64,000 bases of DNA from contig SSNU01000215.1 in assembly GCA_012064415.1 (NCBI GenBank), positions 1 through 64,000 of the forward strand, read 5' to 3'. The stretch's first letter is position 1; every line of letters begins with the position of its first letter. Shown piece by piece: positions 24,859 through 38,400 of the stretch. Source of the DNA: Gyrodactylus bullatarudis. Taxonomy: Eukaryota; Platyhelminthes; Monogenea; Gyrodactylidea; Gyrodactylidae. Made by a program: the position numbers and the translations under genes. Below the pieces are notes generated by a model. The model saw only the letters and a program-made list of their open reading frames with translations. It was not told where the DNA came from and ran no database searches.

Positions 24859-26412
24859 AGGCATCAAAAAACTACACAACAATTCCCTCCATAACTTTTG
24901 AAGCTCAATTTATCAAGAAGAGGATTTTGCATTTATATATATCAACTGTTTTTCTTTTGATTTAAAAATTTATTTAATCATTTTTACTAGTGTATATTTG
25001 AATTATGGTGTAAATACAATTTCTAGTTTTTTATCAAATTTATCGTGCTAGATTAATCAAATTTATGAATCATAGTAAAGTTCAGTTTCTTGAGATGATT
25101 CTAACGATGAACAGAAAATAAAAAAATCATCAAGAATTCGAGTTTGTTGAAGATTTTTTGGAATACATATCATGTTCCATGGGAGAGTGGTAAAAATAAG
25201 TTTTTCAGGATCAGAATTGGATAAGAAAGTTGAATATAACCGTCAAATTTACGACAGCTCCATCATTTTCGAGAGATTTTGAATTATCGAAATTTCTTTG
25301 ATTTTCAAGTGGGGAAAATGACCAAAAAATTCGAAATTCATCTCCCAAACGATAATAAGGTGAATCCTTAGATCAGATTTAGCATAGTTGATTTACATGT
25401 CTAATCTTGATTATAGAAAACCTCACCCGTCCGCTTCAAATCAGTAAAAAATTTCAGTTCAAAGTTTAAAAAAATATGATTTTGGTACCGAATCAAATTT
25501 TGAAAATTGACCAAATTTTCCAAAAAGTGTTTTTTCCAGAATGTTTTTTCTTCAAATGGTAAAACTAGGGGAACATGATCAGTATTCCAAAAAATCTTCA
25601 ACAAATTCGAAATCTTCATGCAAAAAATCGAGATTATCGTTAAAAGATTTATATCAATTAGATTCATGTGAAAACCATGTTTGATTGAGACATAATAGAC
25701 ACAATGAAGTAAGAAGATGCCAGATCGTTTCCCAAATAAAGATCTCTATTTCGGCCATTCTCGCCAGTGTGATACATCCCATACAAAATAGAGGTTCAGG
25801 TAATTAAAAGGAATGGTCCAAATTTTTATCGTTTTACTCCTACCCAAAACTGAAACCTGTAAAATTCGGTATATTTATATAATTTCTGCTTTTAATGAAT
25901 AAAGTAGAGGAATAGAAAATCTAAAATCAACTCATATAAAAGATTTAGACATGCCAAATAATTTAATGGTGTTAAATTTGAACTATTGTATTAATGATAC
26001 AATGAGATTTTTCTTTAGTGTCAGATTTGTAGGGAAATAAGCTTTTTATACTGCTGGTGCAACAACCTATTCTGACGAAAAAAAAGTTTCCGTAGTTTTA
26101 TTTGGGGCCAAATCTAAATTTGATTTTTTCCTTCAAATTGTAGAAGTTATTTTCATGAGAAAATATTCATCATATTCGAGTTCTTGATAGAAATATCGAG
26201 ATTCCTAACTATTTTTTACGTTTCTTCATTGAATAATAATTTAAGATCATTCACCCTTCTTAAGAAATTTTGAAAAGTTTATTCAACATTTCAAAATGTG
26301 ATACATTTTATTCTTTGTGAAAATGGAAAAATCCACATGAAATATATTTAAACAAATTTAATAAAATGATCAAAAGGTTCAGATCTCGAAAATATCTAAA
26401 TAACTTTCCATG
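24859..26412. other. Convergent intergenic spacer, receptor and SLC26 genes
   Basis: Spacer between the stop of the + strand receptor gene and the stop of the - strand SLC26 gene. It holds diverged family B repeat arms (about 25100-25660 and 26090-26260). An AATAAA near 25114 is a candidate polyadenylation signal for the receptor gene. No further gene is recognised. The minus-strand frame at 25401-25667 falls within repeat sequence. Confidence 0.6.
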
Positions 26413-29400
26413 TTATAAATTGGCGACTGGATCATCTGACTCGATGTGCGAAATATTGATCGAGCTATATTCAAATTTCTCAATAAAAACTATTGAATAA
26501 TGCACTGCATCTAGGAGAGTTGCGAAAACATGAGGATCTTGGCGAAATGAGTTATTGGCATTGTCATCCAAGCATAAGGGATCTAGGGGCTGTGTCTTGA
26601 AGTTCAAGTCATTCCTCAAGTATTTATATCTGTACAAGTCTGTAATAAAATTGATAGTTTTGAGAATTAATTAATATAGAAAAATTGTAGTCATTCAATT
26701 TTCGAGAGATTTTGGATAGTCAAAATTTCATTGATTTTGATTCAAGTTATGAAAACGATCAAAAAATCTAAATTCAACTCCCAAACGATTATGTGGTGGC
26801 GAATTATTAGAATTGTCTAATTCTGATGCTGAAAATCCTCTTTTGACCACACTGCAAATTTCAATGAAAATTTTAACTTCAAGGATCAAAAAATGGTTTA
26901 TCAATTTTTGGAAAAAGAGCCATTTTTAGAATTTCTTATCTTCAAATAGTAAAGTGATGGCAACAGGATCTGGATTCCTATAAAATCTTTAACAAATTCG
27001 AATTTTGATGAAAAAATTAAAAACTCTGTAAAAATCATGGATTCCCAACTTCTCAAGGTTAATGTGGATATTACCCTTGATCTCTAATTAGTAGGGCCTC
27101 AAAAATAGTACCAAATAAAATAAAAAATAGTAACCAATAAACTGATAAATAAGAAGAAAATAGTTCTTTGAAGAAAACTTAAGAGATTCTGAGTAAAAAA
27201 TAGTACTTCACAGTAAAATCTTGCAAAATTTTGAAGTATTCATATCTGATCTCATTAAAATTTCTGATTTTTTGTCAATTTTTTTTTCACCATTTAACTG
27301 TTATAGCGCATATTTTACCAAATAGATCCTTTTAGTTTAAATTTTTAATTCTATGGAATAATTTTTGACTTGCTATTAGCTAACACGATGAAATACTGCT
27401 AGCTTAGGAATCTAGCTACCCATTCATCAAAAATTTTGATTGGTCGTTTACTAGTTGAAGAATACTATACTCTGAGACTTTGTTCAGAAAAATAGTACAA
27501 AAAAGTACCGGGACAACAATTAAGTGCAGAAATAGTACCGGCTGTCTTTAAATTGGGATAAGATTTTTTCTTCAGATTATGCAACTCAGTCAGTCTTTTG
27601 TCTAGAGTAAAAATAGACCAAATAGTACTTTTTTGAGGCCCTACTAATTAGTCATCATCTACTTAAAATGTATCTTAACTTGTTTCAATTTCAATTAGAT
27701 TTCAAACAGTTAGGCTTTTTTGAAGATTAATTAATGTCAAATTATTATAATTTAAAAACATTATATTATGATAAGACTACTCTCAAGTAACTACTCGTTT
27801 TATTCACCAAAGGAACGAGAATTATTTCAAAATACAATGCAATGTGATAAGCGTCAACTTACCTCCTGAGAAGATAATGTTGACACCTTTTTCATTCATT
27901 TTCATCCTCAGTTCGCCCAGCTTGTTAACGCCATACGGATCAATCTTACTAACTCCATCAAGATCGAATATTATTATCATCAGATTGTTCGATTGTTTCT
28001 ATCATTAATTTTTATTAGCAAAAGTAGAGATAACTCTTTTTTGAGCATTTTGTTCAATGCTCTTGGGCTCTTGATTTTGATTTTAAAAAAAACTTTAAAA
28101 ATTAACTTACATTTTCAGTCTCTTCGAGGTAGTGTTGAAAATCATCAACAAATTTTGGCGATGAGATAAAATTGAAATCTCCAAATATTTTGAATATTCT
28201 AATATATCCATTGAGAATGAGTTGGCTTTTCATTGGTTCAAGCATATCCTGTTTAAATAGATGAAAACTTTTTATCATTGAGTTACACTCAATAGGATGA
28301 TCGTTAGAAACTATAGAATATTGAATATTATTGGTAATTTAGATGAAAAATTAAAATCATCTTCATCAATAATGGATCATTAGACAAGTCCATTTGGCTC
28401 AGAAAATTATCAGATGACATTTTTCAAATAAAAAATAATTGAAAAAGTTTTAGATAATTTTAAAATAATAATTTTGCTAAAGTTTAGTGAGTCTATTGTG
28501 TAATTAATTTATCTAGAATCAAGTGAATAATTCTTGATTTAACCCTGATCAAAAGGTCAAAAACTAGTTGATATTAGGACAGGTTTTGAGCGCACATTTC
28601 CCTCTAATTTTCATGTCATGATCGTTATAACTTATAACACATAAAATTAGTTTAGAAAGTTGGTCATTTGATATTTTGTGGAACTCAACGCATTGTTTGG
28701 TGCAAAAACGAAAAAATATGTCCGACAAAGTATCAACTAAAAGTTTTATGTGTTAACAAGACGATGTCATCACTTACCGATTTAGCCTTAAAATTGAATA
28801 ATTATTGGTGAAAAAATTCCTTTGAGATCTTTTCTTACTCTGTTAAAATATTTCAATAATAACTAGTCTCAAAAAAGTAACCCTCAAGAGAAAAAATTAG
28901 TCTGTTGATAAATAAATAAATCACAGATGTGTGGGCGAAGGAGAAATTCTTCATCAATAACTTTAAACCAGACCTGTGTGTTCAGGAAACTAGTCTTATA
29001 ACCTTCAACTACTGTGGGCTATGTGAGCTTTTTCACTTTTCTCTTCACTGTTGCTATTTATTGAAGAGTTTTGGTTTTTTCCGCTCACATTATATTCTTA
29101 TATTTTTTAACTTTTACTTTTCAATGAATTTTAAACTTTTATCATTATTTATGTCTCACTACTGATAACCAGAAATGTACATATTGTGAATGAAAAACTT
29201 TTTCTTCTATAACTAAAAAAATCTGTTGTAGCTAAATTTATAAACTCTGAGGGTTATTGATAAAAAACCTTGACTTAAATGCTGATTTCTTACATAATAC
29301 AATACTGCTCTATATCAATATGAATTCCTGTTATCAGTTATCAAAAAAATTTCAAAAAGTAGAAGATAGATTATCACTAACTAGAAGGTCTATTCTTTGT

Positions 29401-32400
29401 ATTTACAAGAAATAGAAAGCTATTTGGAAATTTTCATTTAATATAAGTAATTAATATAAAAAAAATAGTTAATGATGATCAACCTTCTACTTTTTGTAAT
29501 TTTACCAAACAAATTTGTGGAAAGACACTGAGTATAAAGGGTTAAATTTAATGCATCAAACCTTAAGAGAGATTTTCTTTAGTTTTTGGTTACTAAGAAG
29601 AAGCTAAAAATCTTACCATATCATAATAATTGACTTTGTTAAACTTCTTCTTAAACTTGGTAAATAAGCGAGCTGGAAGATTTTCAGGTGTACAATCTTC
29701 TACGTCGTTGTCCAAGACGAGAGGAACAAAAACATCTTGGTATTTATTGTGGCGAGTAGCCTCAAAGAATTTAATCTCCTGTGCACTGTAGATCAAAAGT
29801 AAAATACATAGAAGAATTCCAACCAATAGGCCAACAGTTATATCAATAAAGACTGTCACACAATATGTTATCAGGAATATGTACTAAAAATGTGAAAATG
29901 AATTACGGATTCAGTTACAAAAAGCATGAAACTATTTTAGTTATAAAATTTATTTAAACTAAAATTTCTAAAAATCTATAAAATTTAAACCTGACCTATT
30001 TCGCGTAATTACTTACTAGAGCCTTAAAAAATAATACCTAAAAGTAATTTTTTAAGATCTAAAAATATTCAAAAGTATTATTTTTCGATTTTAAGGTGTT
30101 ATTTAAATACTTTGTCGCGAATTTACAACAAATATCTTATGAACTACAAGTAACCCGTATTAAAATATGAAAAACCAATTTTGAAATTAAACTATTAGTA
30201 ATAAAACATCGAGATACTTTTAAATCATTACTAAGCTTAGCAAATTGTAGCAAAAGATTCTATTTTGAACAATTTTAATATCATTTAACTCATAGTAATG
30301 AATTCCCGAAGCTACTTGTAAGTAATTACAGGATTAACTTCAATAAAAAACATGTGTTCCTAAACTGAACATTAACCGGAATAGCTGACGCTAGTAATTA
30401 CTTATGAGTGTCGACTCCAGTAATAATAATTACTAATTATTTATGGAGTTAATTACATATTTGACTACAGTTTTCTTCAACTTTACGTTTTTGACTATAT
30501 AATTTCTAGAATCTACGTTTTAATCAATGTATTAAACAAGGAAATATTTTATTTACATTCTATATTCAATATTATTCATTTAACATGATCAAACTTTGAT
30601 TTCAGTCGTTTCAACCTAGGTTTTTATACCCAATAGCTATTGCTTTCGCTCCTATGGAGAATTAAAAATACCGGTATATTTTTATTGGAAATCTTAATAC
30701 GTCTCTTAAACTTGAAGATAAAAAGAACTTGATAATTATTTCTGACAGAGAGTTAGATCTGATGAAATCAGTCTCAGAAATTCTTCCACAATCTAATCAT
30801 TCGTACCGTCTACACAATTAACAGAAACATTAAAACCAAATTCCATGAATGAGATTTATTCATTTATGAAATCAACATTTTACAAGAATTTTGAAGAGAA
30901 CGTGAAAAACTATTATCGAAAAGGCTCGTAAACTTTTAGTCAACCCCCGTTCGTCTCCTGTTACTGGGTTCTGGCCTAATGGTTAGAAGCGTTACCTCAC
31001 AACGTTGAAAACCTGGTTTCGAATACTGGCTACATCTGCCACCGTGAGTTGAATATTATTTGACTCTCTCATGGAATTGATACTTGCTTATCCGAATTCT
31101 AACATCTAGGTGTGTGAAGACAATCTCCATCAAGTTAGCTTTATATTGGATATAGTAATAACCAGTGACCACACTTTGCCGCTAGGTTTAATGTCTAAAA
31201 ATTATTCTCTGAATTCCAGAAATGCGTCTTATTTCCACTTTTACAACTATTTATTGAGGAGAGTAAATTTTTTGGAAATATTTTTAATTTAAACAACTCT
31301 TGTGCTCATTTTATCATGTAATTCAAAATATAAATATCATATCAAAACTTATCTTAGAGATGAAAAGGATAATGAAACTTTTGGATGTTCAATAGCTGAG
31401 AATATACTAATTGGTATCATAATTCATTAACCTGAGTTTTAATGAATAATTCTATAAAAATTAATTTGTTTAGACAAGTCTGATGATTGCAACAAAAAAA
31501 AATAATTTGATGAAAGTACAAATTAAAGACCTTATTTTAAACTAGTTGGAACTGTTGGAATTTTTATTTTTTACAAAGTTTTAATCAATTTTTCGAGTTC
31601 AGTATTTAAAGTTCATAATACAATATTTAAACATTTTATGAATTCAACCTGCCAATTTATCACTTGGTTTACGTAAATGTTCAAAAACGTCCGAAAATCC
31701 ACTTGAATATATAATTTATAAATATTTAAAACAAAATATACATTTCTTAAAGGAACATCAGTTTTCTCTCTTTAAAAATGATAAAAGTCTGAAGTTATAT
31801 AGGTCGTACTATTAGGAAGTAGCCAACAATATCCCATGATCACCTCTATTAAAATACTGCGGTGACCAGGCATCTTAACCCTTTCAGTACCGTAGCTACA
31901 TAACGATAAAAAATTTTTTTGTTAATTTCTTTGAACACTTCAGAAACGAAAAACTTTTTTTCTTACTATTTGTCTCAACAAAATGTTGAAGAATATCATT
32001 TAATTTACATTATAACGGAAAAATTTAGATTTTACAAAAAAATTACAATATTTAACGGTTAAATAGAACTAATCTTAACTATGATCGCCTGTTCAAAATT
32101 CGAACCCTCCTTGGTCTTTAAAAAAACTTTTCCTGCGAAATTTTTTTTACCTGATCAAACAATGAACAAATAATCTTCAAATACAAGATTGGCTTTAAAC
32201 AGTACTCACCAAATAAGCTCATGAAATGGGGAATTAAAATCCCGAAACAGCTCTGACAGAATTGATGCATGATTATTTTGTGGATCTCAAGTCATGGAGG
32301 ATACCAAATTAGTCAATCATTTATTCGATACAGTTTTCAACTCAGTAGAAAAAAGCAAGATCTAATGTCAATAACGGTTGATTTATAGAGTTCCAAGAAA

Positions 32401-35400
32401 CAAAAGAGGATGATGTTCAATTTGTAAAGTTTTTACTCCTGTAAAATGCCTTAATTTTTAATTTCTCTACTTTAAACAAAAACCCAGGGGATGACAGCAC
32501 AGATGTGTAGGTGAAGGAGAAATTCTCCATCAATAGGTATTAAGCTTAATTGTGTGTTCAGGAAAATTATTCGTTCAGCCTTGAACTACCGAAGTCTATG
32601 TCAGCTTTTTCACCTTTCTCTTCACTGTTGCTATTAATTGAGAAGTTTTCGGTATTTTTTTCAGCTTACATTTTATTCCTGTTTTCATTCATGATTGTTT
32701 TATATTCTTTTATATTAACTATTTCTTTGAAAGTTGCAATTTATTATTTTTCATTCAACTTTTATCATTTTTAAAGAGAGACAACTGATGATCCTTTGAG
32801 AAATGTACATTTGTATTCTCTTACATATTTCTAAATTATACCAATTTATCATAATAAGAATTTAGAATCTTAAGAATCCCAAAACCTCTCGAGAAGTTGA
32901 CTAAATTTTGATGAAACTTTCAAGAATAGTCAAATATTGTTTTCTAATAATAATAAGTATACGTGAATTCATGCATAAGTTATGCATAAAGTTTGATGTG
33001 TTAGAAAGTTACTCACAAAATCTGGTTTATATCGACGCCATAATTTGGGAAGACATGTGATTTCTAGCAAAAGATTCTTCAAAGCAACCACAACAATTGC
33101 TGCCAAGATGCACTGTTTAAATGAAATAATTAATTTAAAGACAAAAGTTGTCTGATTTCCTCAAAAATAGTTGGAGCTTGCTGACTCGAAGTCATGCTAG
33201 TGTTGAGAACGAAAGAAAGACTATTGCTGCTGAATAAAGGTTTATTTTCGTCGGTTCTCTTTAGACCAAATTACGACTTTGGATAAATTTATAAACATGA
33301 GAGTTTAAGGAACATTATAAAACCCGACCAATAGCAAATATTAATTCAAGATTGACCAATGAGAGTTGAGTGTTCTCATACTTTTGGGACTGTGAGAAAT
33401 AAATCTATTGTCTGATTATTAATTGGTAATCGTTTTCTCTCAGATTTTATAATGTTCCTTAGACTCTCCTTGTACTCTATAAATTTATCCAAAGTCGTAA
33501 TTTGGTCTAAAGAGAACCGACGAAAATAAACCTTTATTCAGCAGCAATAGTCTTTCTTTCGTTCTCAACACTAGCATGACTTCGAGTCAGCAAGCTTAAA
33601 ATAATTAAATGAAATATTAATACTCAATGAATGAAACACAAAAATCAACTCAAATTGAAAAAAATGCCCATATTTTCTTTTTCTATGATTTTGGTGTTAT
33701 TTTTTCAATTATTTGATTTACAGAATATTCATTGTGCAATTCCGAATCAGTGAAAAATGATCTAAAATTAGTTTTATAATAAAATTTATTAAAACTTAGG
33801 TCAATATTAGGATTCTCAGCCATGGTCATCCAAACGTTTCGACGGTGATTGTCTTCACACGCCTTCTTCNNNNNNNNNNNNNNNNNNNNNNNNNNNNNNN
33901 NNNNNNNNNNNNNNNNNNNNNNNNNNNNNNNNNNNNNNNNNNNNNNNNNNNNNNNNNNNNNNNNNNNNNNNNNNNNNNNNNNNNNNNNNNNNNNNNNNNN
34001 NNNNNNNNNNNNNNNNNNNNNNNNNNNNNNNNNNNNNNNNNNNNNNNNNNNNNNNNNNNNNNNNNNNNNNNNNNNNNNNNNNNNNNNNNNNNNNNNNNNN
34101 NNNNNNNNNNNNNNNNNNNNNNNNNNNNNNNNNNNNNNNNNNNNNNNNNNNNNNNNNNNNNNNNNNNNNNNNNNNNNNNNNNNNNNNNNNNNNNNNNNNN
34201 NNNNNNNNNNNNNNNNNNNNNNNNNNNNNNNNNNNNNNNNNNNNNNNNNNNNNNNNNNNNNNNNNNNNNNNNNNNNNNNNNNNNNNNNNNNNNNNNNNNN
34301 NNNNNNNNNNNNNNNNNNNNNNNNNNNNNNNNNNNNNNNNNNNNNNNNNNNNNNNNNNNNNNNNNNNNNNNNNNNNNNNNNNNNNNNNNNNNNNNNNNNN
34401 NNNNNNNNNNNNNNNNNNNNNNNNNNNNNNNNNNNNNNNNNNNNNNNNNNNNNNNNNNNNNNNNNNNNNNNNNNNNNNNNNNNNNNNNNNNNNNNNNNNN
34501 NNNNNNNNNNNNNNNNNNNNNNNNNNNNNNNNNNNNNNNNNNTTGTTTTTGATTAACTTGTCGTACCACTGAAGAAGGCGTGTGAAGACAATCACCGTCG
34601 AAACGTTTGGATGACCATGGCTGAGAATCCTAATATTGACCTAAGTTTTAATAAATTTTATTATAAAAATTCATTGTGCAACTCAAGACCTTAAGCCTAC
34701 ATTTAATGTTTGAAAAAAAATCACTTTCAAGAAAAATATGGTCATTTTTCAAATATTTTTAAATTCCCATTCTTTGAACATTGAGCTGAAATTTTTCATT
34801 GATCTAAAAGTAGCAGAATAGATAAAAGAAGTTTTTTAGGAACAGAATTAGACAAGAAAGCCGAATATCGCCAATAAATTTCCAAATCAACAAAAATTCA
34901 ACTAAGATCAAAAAATTGATAATTTCTTCAAAATTTTCCAAAAGGGTTTTTTTCGATTCGGTTTTCAAAAACTTTGAATACTTTTGAGATTTTGAAAAAA
35001 ATTGAGATTTTTATAAAAATCATAAATTTTCAAATCTCTCGAGAATAACTCTCAATATAAAGAATTTTAATTTCTACTTACTTTTGGCAAAGAAGAAAAG
35101 AACGGACTGAAATATAACAAAATACTCATCATGAACAAGGCACTGAAGATCCCAGCCAACTAAGATGAACAGGATTATGATTGAGCTTTGAATTTTTTAA
35201 TCAAAAATGGAACTTACTGGAGTCTTACCACCGGAATCTTGAGCAACTAGACTCCTAGAAAGACTTGCCGAGAATACGAAACAAGATAGGAAGGAGCCCA
35301 GAATATTGATTGTTCCATAACTGAAAATTTCCTTGAGAAAAATTATCAACTCAATTGTTAGCTATTTATATTGAGAGAAAAAAGTGAGTAAAATAAAGGT

Positions 35401-38400
35401 GATTACCATAATTACCAATAAGAATTAAATTTGACGAGAAAACGAATAAAGGAAGAAATGACTCTCGAAATTAAATTCAATGAAACTTGCATTGCTGAGG
35501 TTTTGGGGTCATTTCAAACTAGATTATCCGGACCCATTGAGTTTTTTCATTAAAAGTTTATTCCATTTTAATCGAGAATGACATGAGATGAAAAATACGT
35601 CAGTTGATGATGATCATCCAATAAAACAATAACTAAAATCGAAAATCATTGGACTCTGGTCAGTTCAAAATTTTTGTAAAAAAGAGTCCGGATGCCTACT
35701 TCAATTGTTTCAATAACGTTTGAGTTTAACACCTCTTAAATATTGGTTTGAATAATCCTGAAACAGTCTAATTAACTCCAACCACTGAACATGATGTGTT
35801 GAAAAATCCTTATATCTCAACAGAAATAGAATTCAAGGTTTTATTGCCAAATATTCTGTGCAGTGAAAGAATTAAAAGGTTCAATATTTAACTTGATATC
35901 TTTTCTATTAACTGAAAAATGAAGTGCATTTTTGTCGAGAATACATTGACATGTTTTGTAAGATTTTGGTTTTCAAATTATCTACTGTATCAACAGTATT
36001 TATTTATTCAAAACAAGGATTCTCTTTTGACTGATTTTATTTATTGATGAATCGTAAATTATAACTGTTTCACAACCAACTGTTACAAAAACTGTAAAGT
36101 AGGTTCTTGCAAGTTACCTACCTCTCAATTGCAACACCATCTTCCTGGCATTTCAAAGGCTAAATCTACCTTTTGTCAATTTCACTTTTCAAAATGGAAT
36201 AAAAACTCACTTGATTATAGCGAACAATAGTTTTTCCTTGTATTCTTTTGACTAGACTAATATTGATTGATGTGGTGATTATAGCAATGATGGCACTATT
36301 TTTTACAATATATTTGAAATATTTTGCCTCGGGCAATGATATGGATGGCATTCTAAAAATGGTTAGTTCAATATTTTTCTTTGATACTTTTAACTATATT
36401 TAATAGGCCTAGAATTTCAGTTTCATAGCAATTGCTTATAATATAATAATTATTATATTTCATTAACAAATAGTAGAGATGAAATGATTTTATTCTACAA
36501 TAGCTCAAGTCAAACTCCAGATGACTAACTCAAAAGAAACTTGCATTAAATTTCACACATCCAAAGATCATGTGAGAACGTGAGGTACTTCAGGTCTAAT
36601 GCTCTCCACCACTCAACCATTTAAGCCTAAGTTACATTAAGATGAAAATTTTGTTTGAAAGGTAAGAAAAAATTAATCCTTCGGATTCCACAATAAAGTG
36701 AGCTCATGAGTTGTTGAATTAAAAAACAATCTTGAAAATTGACCATAAAGTTGTTCGCTTGCTATCTGACTATGTTGTCTTCTGGCTTGTATTGGTCTAT
36801 CTGTGGAAATAGAAAGGGGAGAACTACTTGTTTTAAAATCTTGAAAATATTGAATCTGACCAAAATTAGGCCAATTTACGAATTTCGAAAATGCCCCTAT
36901 TTCCGACTTTTTCAACCTTTTAAGCTTTTTCATGGAATTTCAAATAAGGTAGTTTTAAAACTTTGAAATCGATGAAAATTTTGAGCTTAATTTTGGCCAG
37001 ATTAAATTTTTCTTTAGAAATTTTAACTAGAAATATTTCCTTCTAGGTGTTTTTTTTGTTAGAAAATACGTTTATTACAAATTTGATATATATGTGTACA
37101 AAATAATAAAAAATATTAATTGAGTTTTCTTGGGAACAAATTAGAAATGTCATTGAATCTTGATGGATGGAGAATTTTGGCTTTTAATAAATAAACAAAA
37201 AAGAGATTTCGTTAATATTCTGGGATTATAGAAGATTAGCATATAGAAGACTCTTTGAGTAGTCACGTTTAGACCTTATATGAGACATTATGGTTTTAAT
37301 GTTTGTAAGATCGTTACATTCTATAAGTTTGAATTTTTTATCGATCATCTTATAGGAGGATAGTAAATAATGATTAGAGAAAGAGGGGTTTCTAAGGTTA
37401 TATGTATTTTCAAGTAATTCGGCTGATTTAACAAAGGTTTTTACAATAATAGCATATCTTCTAACCCAAAGAGGGTTAAGCCCTGATATTAAAACACGAG
37501 AAATGTAAGAGTCTAAGTCAGGAAATAAAAAATAAAGAAATCTGGATTGAATATGCTCAATCTCTAATGATTTTTCAAGGGTGAGTGTGGGAACGAGTGG
37601 AGAGATATAATCGAGATTATTTAAGACTAAAGCTTTGAAAGCCTTAAGCCTTAGGTTGGTGGACTTAGAAAATTTTAAAATTGAGAATATTATGGTTTTT
37701 ATTTTGGGGAGATTAGAGAGAGGGTCAACTTTAAGTCCATCCGAGATACTGAAACCTAGGTCAAAAGTTAAGGAGACAATTTCACCAGGAAGTAGAAGAG
37801 ATTCCGAGAGGGTTGCAGGGAGACCGCATAGGAGTAATAACTTACATTTATCTCTATTAATATAGAGCCCCCCATGGCCTCAAGGGAACCTTTTTAGTAT
37901 ATAAAGGGAATTTTTCACCTTGAAGACGAACTTGAAGTCGTCAGCAAATTTAAGGAGAATTTAATTAATATATCCCAAAGGTTCGTCTTATTTGGTAATA
38001 CATTGGCCCATATCCCTGAATGTTACAGCTTATTAATGGATCCCACCGTGAGTAGTACGAAAGAAACACACAGAGCATATAGAAATAATTTAAGCATACA
38101 ACTTTGGTAGATATATACGTTCGTTTCGTCCTCTTTTGAACTCGTCAGAACGAAATATTTCTAGTTAACCTTTTTAAGTATAGGTGCTAAACTATTCATG
38201 AGTTAGAAAACCTCAGGGGTACGCCAAGGGATATAGAAGTAATCCGAGTGGCATGGGATGTTGCACGATTCTATTGAGCCTAGGTTGTGGCATACTGACG
38301 AGTCCAAAAGAGGACGAAACGGGTCTATATATCTACCAAAGATGTATACTTAGATTATTTCTATATGCTCTGTGTGTTTCTTTCGTACTAGTCGCGGTGG

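Noticed and set aside
30958..31030. A functional tRNA-Val gene
   Set aside because: The acceptor and T stems do not pair well and the sequence continues into a repeated SINE body, so it is a tRNA-derived SINE head.
33826..34595. Four long open frames of about 240 codons across 33.8-34.6 kb on both strands
   Set aside because: They consist almost wholly of N; the real flanks are inverted-repeat arms with no coding signal.
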